Of a DNA stretch of 7,375 nt, positions 1 to 5,190 are shown piece by piece. The stretch's first letter is position 1. Every line of letters starts with the position of its first letter. The translations under genes were made by a program, and so were the position numbers. The stretch is from Helicobacteraceae bacterium (lineage in GTDB: Bacteria > Campylobacterota > Campylobacteria > Campylobacterales > Sulfurimonadaceae), in NCBI GenBank assembly GCA_027081565.1, contig JALWKG010000049.1, forward strand, positions 1-7,375. The letters are read 5' to 3'. The notes below the pieces were generated by a model that saw only the letters and a list, made by a program, of their open reading frames with translations, did not search any database and was not told the DNA's origin.

Positions 1-383
1 GGTTCCCTAAGGTGAAGTTTATCAACAACCATACGGGGAGCAAGTTCACCTCTGATCCAGAGGCGATGAACAAGTTGATCTTTGCTTTGCGTTTAGAGGG
101 GATCGGCTTTATAGACTCCCGGACAACAGCCAAGACTGTAGCGCAAAAGGTGATGAAGCGTTACAAGATGCCATACTATACACGTAACATCTTTTTAGAT
201 CATGAAGACAACGTCGCGGCGATTAAAAAGCAGATCAAAAAAGCGATACGTATGGCAAACAAATATGGAAAGACCATTGCTATTTGCCATCCTCATAAAG
301 CAACACTGCAAGCACTAAAAGAGTCTAAAAAGCTTTTTGATGCCGTAGAATTGGTACGTATAGACAGGTTGACCAAAAGATGA
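1..383 (+). CDS. Divergent polysaccharide deacetylase family protein (YibQ/DUF610-like), 3' part only
   Basis: This is the C-terminal part, about 126 residues, of a NodB-fold protein of the divergent polysaccharide deacetylase family. The reading frame is open back to base 3 and reads Phe-Pro-Lys before the GTG at 12. That GTG lies inside the conserved core, so the true start is upstream of the window. Visible family motifs are NNHTGS (bases 24-41), DSRTT (114-128), RNIFLD with a following acidic residue (about 185-205), and a late HPHKAT (288-305) resembling the family's HP-x-x-T motif. Bacterial members are usually exported and are presumed to act on cell-envelope polysaccharide, but no substrate is established and the signal peptide region is not visible. 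The stop codon overlaps the dprA start (ATGA), which suggests co-transcription and translational coupling. Family assignment is firm; enzymatic activity is not. Confidence 0.85.
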   Translation, partial: FPKVKFINNHTGSKFTSDPEAMNKLIFALRLEGIGFIDSRTTAKTVAQKVMKRYKMPYYTRNIFLDHEDNVAAIKKQIKKAIRMANKYGKTIAICHPHKATLQALKESKKLFDAVELVRIDRLTKR

Positions 384-1153
384 GTGCTCTTCTTGAAGAT
401 AAATATTTAACACTTTTTGAGGAGATGAAAAAGTCACCTGAAAAGATATTTTATCGTGGAAATCCTTTATTGTTAGAGCGACCCATGGTCAGCATAGTAG
501 GTACGAGAAAGCCTTCACAGTACACCAAGCAGATGACAGCCGACCTTGCCCATAAACTGGCCATGGTCGGTGTAAGTGTGGTAAGTGGTGCAGCGATGGG
601 TGTTGATGGACAGGCCCATTTTGGTGCTGGTTATGCGAACACTGTAGCCGTACTTCCATGTGGCGTCGATGTACGCTATCCGATGGTGCATCGAGAGATG
701 TTGGAGCGTATAGAGGCAGAAGGTCTTTTGTTAAGTCAGTTTGAGATGGGTGCTTTAGCAACCAACTGGAACTTTGTGATACGAAATGAGGTTGTTGTCA
801 CTCTCGGTGAGGTTTTAGTAGTCACGGAGGCCTTAAGAGACAGTGGTTCTATGCGCAGTGTTGCCTTTGCACAAAAGATGGGAAAAAAGATCTACGTCCT
901 GCCCCATAGAATGGGGGAAAGTGATGGAACGATGGACCTTGTCAAAGAAGGTCATGCTGAGATCATCTATGACATAGATCTCTTTGTCTCGCAGTTTGGT
1001 AAAAAAGTGGCCATAGACAATGACCCATTTTTGAAGTTCTGCCAAGAGAACCCTGAGTATGAAAGTGTGTTAAGGGCGTATGGCGATAAACTCTCCCTCT
1101 ACGAGTTAGAGGGGAAGGTAATGGTTAAAAACGCAAAGGTAGTAGTACTTTAA
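380..1153 (+). CDS. dprA: DNA processing protein DprA (RecA loader in natural transformation)
   Basis: A 257-residue DprA/Smf protein. In the family it binds incoming single-stranded DNA in the cytoplasm and loads RecA during natural transformation. The Rossmann-like core spans about residues 35-205: SIVGTRKPS (38-46), SGAAMGVDGQAH (69-80), TVAVLPCGVDVRYP (88-101), RNEVVVTLGEVLVVTEA (135-151), SGSMRS (155-160) and a late GTMDLVKEGHAEIIYD. It lacks the N-terminal SAM domain of longer homologues. A short C-terminal segment (about 213-257) could be a reduced winged-helix/DML1 domain. The usual RNRIIAGL-type motif reads RNEVVVTL, with Glu for the second Arg; this may be a lineage trait. ATG at 380 overlaps the upstream stop (ATGA) and has only a weak Shine-Dalgarno, which fits coupling. 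Its stop overlaps the convergent queA stop by 4 bp. Identification is secure; competence of the host is inferred. Confidence 0.95.
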   Translation: MSALLEDKYLTLFEEMKKSPEKIFYRGNPLLLERPMVSIVGTRKPSQYTKQMTADLAHKLAMVGVSVVSGAAMGVDGQAHFGAGYANTVAVLPCGVDVRYPMVHREMLERIEAEGLLLSQFEMGALATNWNFVIRNEVVVTLGEVLVVTEALRDSGSMRSVAFAQKMGKKIYVLPHRMGESDGTMDLVKEGHAEIIYDIDLFVSQFGKKVAIDNDPFLKFCQENPEYESVLRAYGDKLSLYELEGKVMVKNAKVVVL

Positions 1154-2178
1154 AGAATTAACATCGCATCGCCATAAGAGTAGAAGCGGTACTTCTCTTT
1201 AATAGCTTCTGCATAGAGTCTATGCGTGGTCTCTACCCCTACAAAAGAGGCCACTAACATCAGCAGTGTAGACTGTGGCAGGTGAAAGTTCGTAAGTAGG
1301 TGGCCAACACGCAGGGGTTTGTTACCCGGGTGCAAAAAGAGGTTGGCCTCGCCGGAGAGTTGGTCCAGATGACGGGCATGAAACTCTATGGTCCGTGTTG
1401 ATGTTGTGCCGACACATAAAAGTTTTTGTTCACTGTCAAACAACTTTTTAGCCGCGTTAGTGATGTTATAGTATTCTGAATGCATCGGGTGATCGGTGAT
1501 GATCTCACTGTCGACAGGCTTAAAGGTTCCGGCTCCCACATGCAAGGTCACAGAGGCGTTGTTATGTTTTTGGCAGATAGCATCAAACTGTTCTGTGGTG
1601 AAGTGCAAAGAGGCTGTTGGTGCTGCAACTGCTCCTTCGTTTTTAGCAAAGACACTTTGGTAGTCCTCTTCATCTATCTGCTCATCTTCGCGCTGCATAT
1701 AGGGAGGAAGAGGGATGTGTCCTTGGACATCGATGATAGGCAAGATCTCTTCAAAACGCAGTAGTGTTTCATCTTGAAAAAAGTTGATATCACGACTTCC
1801 ATCTTCATGCAAGGCAATGACTTTAGCACTAAAACCATTTTCAAATGCTATTGTTGTGTCTACTTTGACCCTGCCTCTAATATAGACATTGACCTTGTAG
1901 GCATCCAAAGGACGGTTGATCAGTACTTCAAGTTTTCCACCGCTCTGTTTGTACCCATAAAGACGTGCTTTGATCACCTTGGTGTCATTAAAGATAATGG
2001 CGCACTCTGGAGGTAAAAAATGCTCCAGTTGGTCAAAACGTGAGTGGGTGATGGTGTCTGAACTGCGATCATAGACTAAGAGACGGGCATGATCTCGCGG
2101 TTCAACTGGATGGGTAGCGATTAGCTCCGAAGGGAGCGTAAAGTCATAACTACTTGTTTTTAGGGGATCGGTCTGCAT
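1150..2178 (-). CDS. queA: S-adenosylmethionine:tRNA ribosyltransferase-isomerase QueA
   Basis: A 342-residue QueA, close to the roughly 340-360 residues typical of the family. It transfers and isomerises the ribosyl group of S-adenosylmethionine onto 7-aminomethyl-7-deazaguanine in tRNA, giving epoxyqueuosine at the wobble position. Clear motifs are YDFTLPSELIATHP (11-24), NDTKVIKARLYG (64-75), GHIPLPPYMQRED (153-165), APTASLHFT (186-194, Ser where many homologues have Gly), LHVGAGTFKPV (212-222), HPMHSEYY (230-237), GTTSTRTIEF (257-266) and TNFHLPQSTLLMLV (296-309). The start was placed at ATG 2178 because GAAG lies 6 nt upstream and the N-terminus then has family length. ATG 2181 is equally possible, and ATG 2202 would add eight uncharacteristic residues. 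The gene overlaps the end of tatC by about 29 bp, so it is probably translated from the same mRNA. Its 3' end overlaps that of dprA. Confidence 0.96.
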   Translation of the reverse strand: MQTDPLKTSSYDFTLPSELIATHPVEPRDHARLLVYDRSSDTITHSRFDQLEHFLPPECAIIFNDTKVIKARLYGYKQSGGKLEVLINRPLDAYKVNVYIRGRVKVDTTIAFENGFSAKVIALHEDGSRDINFFQDETLLRFEEILPIIDVQGHIPLPPYMQREDEQIDEEDYQSVFAKNEGAVAAPTASLHFTTEQFDAICQKHNNASVTLHVGAGTFKPVDSEIITDHPMHSEYYNITNAAKKLFDSEQKLLCVGTTSTRTIEFHARHLDQLSGEANLFLHPGNKPLRVGHLLTNFHLPQSTLLMLVASFVGVETTHRLYAEAIKEKYRFYSYGDAMLIL

Positions 2179-2992
2179 CATCGTCTTCAATACCAAGTGC
2201 ATCTTTCAAGATGGCAACACCATCTTCAGCACTCTCGATGTCTTCTGTATCGTCATCATCAGCAGGGTTGACCATCTTTACCAATAAAATAGAGACCCCA
2301 TAAAGGATGATAAGCGGACCCGCCATAAGCAGCTGAGTCAAAACATCTGGTGGTGTTAACAGTGCTGCAACAATAAAGATGATGATGATGGCATATTTGA
2401 AAAATGCGATCATCTGTTTGTCGTTGACCAGACCTAAAAGACCTAAGAAGTATGCAAATACAGGCAGTTCAAAAGCGAGACCAAAACCAAACATGATCTT
2501 TGTGAAAAAACCGACATAATCTTCGATGTTGATCAGTGGTGTGAATTTGAAACTACCAAAGGTGATCAAAAAGTCAAAACCAAAAGGGGTGACAACGTAG
2601 TAAGCAAAGGCAACACCAATAGCAAACATGGACGTTCCGCCAAAGATAAACGGTAAGAGCATCTTTTTCTCATTGGCATAAAGACCCGGTGCGATAAAGA
2701 GCCAGATCTGTGAGAGGATCACAGGCAGTGCCAGCAGCAGTCCTGCAAAAAAGGAGACCTTTAAGGCAACAAAAAAAGCGCCGCCGACTTGAGAGGTGGT
2801 GACCATACCGTTTGCTGCGTGAACAGACTTTTTACCCACCTCTATGAGGGCTTCGTTAAGTGGTGCGATCATCCATTCGAGCAGGATCTCATGAAAATAG
2901 AACATAATAAAAAAGGCGATGACAATACTGATGGCAGAGATGCCGAGGCGTTTACGTAACTCAAAAAGATGGGGTTTTAAATCGTCGAACAT
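2150..2992 (-). CDS. tatC: Twin-arginine translocase subunit TatC
   Basis: A 280-residue inner-membrane protein that, with TatB, forms the receptor for twin-arginine signal peptides of folded exported proteins. The N-terminus carries the diagnostic HLFELRKRL (8-16). Six membrane segments can be seen at about 17-36, 73-100, 111-136, 158-184, 196-212 and 217-238. Conserved TatC stretches include LPVILSQIWLFIAPGLYANEKK (89-110), FGLAFELPVFAYFLG (169-184, with the conserved Glu175) and LLTPPDVLTQ (211-220). The protein is longer than the usual ~250 residues because of an Asp/Glu-rich tail (about 243-280) containing DDDD and EDDDAD runs; the last codons lie inside the start of queA. The start ATG overlaps the tatB stop by one base (TAATG), indicating coupled translation. 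No tatA is present here, so it must be encoded elsewhere. Assignment is secure. Confidence 0.97.
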   Translation of the reverse strand: MFDDLKPHLFELRKRLGISAISIVIAFFIMFYFHEILLEWMIAPLNEALIEVGKKSVHAANGMVTTSQVGGAFFVALKVSFFAGLLLALPVILSQIWLFIAPGLYANEKKMLLPFIFGGTSMFAIGVAFAYYVVTPFGFDFLITFGSFKFTPLINIEDYVGFFTKIMFGFGLAFELPVFAYFLGLLGLVNDKQMIAFFKYAIIIIFIVAALLTPPDVLTQLLMAGPLIILYGVSILLVKMVNPADDDDTEDIESAEDGVAILKDALGIEDDDADRSPKNK

Positions 2993-3462
2993 TATGCTTT
3001 CTCACTTGGTGTAGTATCTTCGTCATCACTCTCTATAGGATCGTCGAGACCTAAACCTTTAGACGTTTTAGGTTTTTTGGCGAAGGTGACCACTTCCGGT
3101 TTCTTCTCTGCAGCAGGGGCTTCTTCCTCTGTTGGTTCAGGAGGCTTGGTGTGGGTGTCAGCATCTACATAGACACCTTGTGTCACTTCACGCATCTCAC
3201 TTTTAAACTCTTCCACGCCGCTTGACTTCTCTAACTCATTAGTGGCTTCTACAAACTGACGTTTATAGCTGTTAGCCTCCTCCTTGATCTCTTGGAGGTG
3301 AAGTTCATCTTCTATCGAACTTTTAGCAGATGCAACTGTTGTCTTAACAGACTTGAAAAATTTAGCGATTTGTACCATAGTCTCAGGCAGTTTGTCTGGA
3401 CCGAGAAACAAGATAGCAATAACACCGATGATCAAGATTTCAGCAAAACCCATACCGAACAT
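2992..3462 (-). CDS. tatB: Sec-independent protein translocase subunit TatB
   Basis: A 156-residue TatA/B-family protein whose position directly before tatC marks it as TatB. It has a single N-terminal membrane helix (about 5-20) with the conserved polar Glu8 and the GP hinge at 21-22 (FLGPDKLPE). A long charged amphipathic helix runs from about 24 to 95, and a Pro/Glu/Lys-rich, probably disordered tail from about 104 to 156. The N-terminal MFGMGFAEILIIGVIAILFLG pattern resembles TatB of other Campylobacterota. The start ATG at 3462 is preceded at 8 nt by GAGG (3471-3474), a good ribosome-binding site, and a TATAAT box lies further upstream at 3490-3495. TatB binds Tat signal peptides together with TatC in the cytoplasmic membrane. 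TatA is the alternative, but neighbourhood and length favour TatB. Confidence 0.92.
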   Translation of the reverse strand: MFGMGFAEILIIGVIAILFLGPDKLPETMVQIAKFFKSVKTTVASAKSSIEDELHLQEIKEEANSYKRQFVEATNELEKSSGVEEFKSEMREVTQGVYVDADTHTKPPEPTEEEAPAAEKKPEVVTFAKKPKTSKGLGLDDPIESDDEDTTPSEKA

Positions 3463-3550
3463 AGCAACCGCCTCATAATAGTTTTCGCGATTATATCGCT
3501 CATATATTTAAAAAGGGGTGAATTACAAGCTAGAGTGTCAAAAGGTGGTG
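3463..3550 (-). promoter_or_regulatory. Promoter region for tatB-tatC-queA
   Basis: This is an 88-bp gap between the hemW stop and the tatB start. On the reverse strand a perfect TATAAT lies at 3495-3490, placing transcription start near 3483 and giving a leader of about 20 nt that contains GAGG. A T5A3 stretch and other AT-rich sequence lie upstream; there is no recognisable -35, as is usual for the main sigma factor of this phylum. The -10 box lies inside a 13-bp inverted repeat, GCGAT-TAT-ATCGC (3487-3499). No hairpin plus U-run terminator for hemW is visible, so hemW readthrough into tatB is possible. Confidence 0.6.
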
Positions 3551-4603
3551 TTACTGCTGTATAAAAAGTGCCAGTTCATCACTGAGAAGATAGTCATCAT
3601 TATAGAAGGTGCCCTTTTTATAACTCAGTTTCTTTTCACTGACCAACAGTTGGGCATTTTTGAGCTCTTGGGGTTTCAGGATCTCTTCAGAGACCCCTAC
3701 AATAGAGCGCAGGCCTAAAAAGATCTTCTCTGTTTGAATGGCTTCGTCGCTAAGGCTCTCTTGCTGTATATTAAGAGGATCATTAATGTATGCCTGTACA
3801 TCTTGAGTAGGGTAGAAACGTGTCTCTTTTAAAAAACCGACAGCACCAGAACCCAGACCTATGTAGTCTTTGTATTTCCAGTACCCCAGATTATGTTGGG
3901 AGTGGTATCTTCCAAAGTTGGAGATCTCGTAACTCTCAAAATGCTCTTTGATCTGGCCTAAAAACCACTCTGTCAGGGCAAGTTTTTCATGAGCGACTTC
4001 AGGGGTAGAAGCGAAGGGCGTTCCCTCTTCGATAGTAAGTGCATAAGCACTGAGGTGGTCGATAGGCAGTTTAAAGGCCTCTTCCAAGTCATGTTGCAGT
4101 AGGCTTTGTGTGTCTCCTTCTACAGCATAGATAAGGTCAAGGGAGAGGTGCTTGAATCCAGCTGATTGTGCACGAAAAAGTGCTGATGATGCATCGCTGG
4201 CTTTGTGGGCACGCCCCAGTTTTTTGAGTTTCTCATCATTGAAGCTTTGGACGCCAAAACTGATGCGGTTGACCCCGAGTTTGTGCATCCCTTCAAGCCA
4301 CGCTTGTGTTGCACTGTTTGGGTTGGCTTCGGAGGTGATCTCAGCACCTTCTTTGATGTAAGGAGTTAACAGCTTAAAAAGTGGTTGGTACTGTTCCGGA
4401 GAGACGGTAGAGGGAGTGCCTCCACCTATAAAAACAGTCTCAATGCTTTTGTCTTGAACATTAAAACGCTCCAACTCAAATCTGAGCTGAACCAGCAAGG
4501 CCTGCATGTAACTTTCTCTTAAGTGAAAAAGGTCGACGTAAGAGTTGAAACTGCAGTAGTGACATTTAGAGTCACAAAAAGGGATATGTATATATAAAAG
4601 CAT
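3551..4603 (-). CDS. hemW: HemW-type radical SAM heme chaperone (formerly annotated as HemN-like coproporphyrinogen oxidase)
   Basis: A 350-residue radical SAM protein. The 4Fe-4S motif is Cys10-x3-Cys14-x2-Cys17, followed by Ser-Phe rather than the extra Cys of true HemN. GGGTPS (60-65) contacts S-adenosylmethionine in the family. The HNxxYW signature, reported for heme binding in HemW proteins, is present as HNLGYW (237-242). Other conserved blocks are NRISFGVQSF (112-121), DLIYAVEG (156-163), HLSAYALTIEEGTPF (183-197), EISNFGR (226-232) and GLGSGAVGF (249-257), then a HemW C-terminal domain (about 285-350). These features argue for a heme-trafficking role rather than oxygen-independent coproporphyrinogen oxidase activity. 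The start at 4603 is fixed by the very N-terminal YIHIPFC and by the absence of any in-frame start just upstream. There is no Shine-Dalgarno, and the -10 box lies only 6 nt before ATG. Confidence 0.93.
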   Translation of the reverse strand: MLLYIHIPFCDSKCHYCSFNSYVDLFHLRESYMQALLVQLRFELERFNVQDKSIETVFIGGGTPSTVSPEQYQPLFKLLTPYIKEGAEITSEANPNSATQAWLEGMHKLGVNRISFGVQSFNDEKLKKLGRAHKASDASSALFRAQSAGFKHLSLDLIYAVEGDTQSLLQHDLEEAFKLPIDHLSAYALTIEEGTPFASTPEVAHEKLALTEWFLGQIKEHFESYEISNFGRYHSQHNLGYWKYKDYIGLGSGAVGFLKETRFYPTQDVQAYINDPLNIQQESLSDEAIQTEKIFLGLRSIVGVSEEILKPQELKNAQLLVSEKKLSYKKGTFYNDDYLLSDELALFIQQ

Positions 4604-4609
4604 GATGCC

Positions 4610-4622
4610 ATTGTAGCAAAAA
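4610..4622 (-). promoter_or_regulatory. hemW promoter, predicted to give a leaderless mRNA
   Basis: Reading on the reverse strand, TTTTTG (4622-4617), one spacer base and TACAAT (4615-4610) match the T-rich -16 element plus -10 box of Campylobacterota promoters. Six bases separate the -10 from the hemW ATG, so the expected +1 is at or within a base or two of the A of that ATG. No Shine-Dalgarno fits in this space. A leaderless transcript is inferred; an upstream promoter could instead add a leader. Confidence 0.5.
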
Positions 4623-4655
4623 GGGCGTCCATACGTTTTTATCAGCTTTTAAATC

Positions 4656-4669
4656 TTTTTTACTATAAT
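4656..4669 (+). promoter_or_regulatory. Promoter of the rppH-lysC-hobA-holB operon
   Basis: Six T residues (4656-4661), two spacer bases and a perfect TATAAT (4664-4669) fit the phylum's main-sigma promoter pattern. Transcription would start near 4676, giving a leader of about 44 nt. The leader contains a small inverted repeat (GTGTT-AA-AACAC, 4688-4699) and a weak AAAGA Shine-Dalgarno (4708-4712) 7 nt before the rppH ATG. The remainder of the 116-bp divergent gap (4604-4719) shows no small ORF or RNA gene that I can support. Confidence 0.65.
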
Positions 4670-4719
4670 ACGCGTAATTAAATAGGGGTGTTAAAACACA
4701 CTCCAGTAAAGATAAAACT

Positions 4720-5190
4720 ATGAGTAACAGTAAAAATTACCGTCCTAATGTCGCTGCTATTATCGTTTCATCTGCTTATCCGAAAGAGAAAAAAGTCTTT
4801 GTGGCTGAACGCAATGATATTTCTGGGATGTGGCAGTTTCCTCAAGGTGGGATCGATGCAGGCGAGACACCAACCCAAGCGCTCTTTAGAGAGCTTGAAG
4901 AGGAGATCGGAACCGATCAGATCGAGGTCATTAGTGAACATCCTGAGTGGATCTCTTATGACTTTCCCAAGCATGTTGCTAAAAAGATGCAGCCTTTTCA
5001 CGGACAGACACAGCGCTATTTTTTAGTACGTTTAAAAGATGAAAGTCTGGTCAACCTGGAGACAGAACATCCTGAGTTTATAGACCATAAGTATGTTGAT
5101 GTAGAACAGGTGTTGGACATGGTCGCAAGATTTAAAAGACCTGTATATGCGCAGGTGATGGAATATTTTAAAAAAGAAGGATTACTGTAA
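4720..5190 (+). CDS. rppH: RNA pyrophosphohydrolase RppH (NudH; Nudix hydrolase)
   Basis: A 156-residue Nudix hydrolase of the RppH/NudH group, which removes pyrophosphate from 5'-triphosphate RNA ends (and hydrolyses dinucleoside polyphosphates), opening mRNAs to decay. The start MSNSKNYRPNVAAIIV resembles the family's GYRPNVG start. WQFPQGGIDAGE (33-44) leads into a full Nudix box, G-x5-E-x7-REUxEExG, at 38-60 (GG...E44...RELEEEIG), with Thr in place of the final hydrophobic residue. Further family features are the WISYDFP block (72-78), GQTQRYF (95-101) and HPEF (117-120). Length matches the usual 155-175 residues. It is the first gene after the divergent promoter, and its stop overlaps the lysC start by one base (TAATG). 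Identification by motif is strong; preference for RNA over nucleotide substrates is inferred from the family. Confidence 0.94.
   Translation: MSNSKNYRPNVAAIIVSSAYPKEKKVFVAERNDISGMWQFPQGGIDAGETPTQALFRELEEEIGTDQIEVISEHPEWISYDFPKHVAKKMQPFHGQTQRYFLVRLKDESLVNLETEHPEFIDHKYVDVEQVLDMVARFKRPVYAQVMEYFKKEGLL

Noticed and set aside
12..14. GTG at 12 as the start of a 123-residue protein
   Set aside because: The frame stays open to the window edge and the next residues belong to a conserved family core, so the gene is cut by the window rather than starting here.
489..761. Open frame on the reverse strand inside dprA
   Set aside because: It lies wholly within a well-supported gene, its translation resembles no family I know, and no ribosome-binding site stands out.
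1182..1200. AGAAG-CGGTA-CTTCT hairpin followed by CTTT as a dprA terminator
   Set aside because: The stem is only 5 bp, the T run is weak, and the bases encode the conserved KYRFYSYGD end of QueA.
2179..2202. ATG at 2202 as the queA start
   Set aside because: It adds eight residues with no family similarity, and GAAG is better placed for ATG 2178 (or 2181); not fully excluded.
2992..3462. Annotation as TatA
   Set aside because: TatA and TatB look alike, but the long charged tail, Glu8 and one-base overlap with tatC favour TatB.
4120..4361. Open frames on both strands within hemW
   Set aside because: They overlap the conserved radical SAM coding sequence and show no domain, promoter or ribosome-binding site.
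3551..4603. Annotation as oxygen-independent coproporphyrinogen oxidase (HemN)
   Set aside because: The fourth Cys of the HemN-type cluster motif is missing, the HemW HNxxYW motif is present, and the protein is about 100 residues shorter than HemN.
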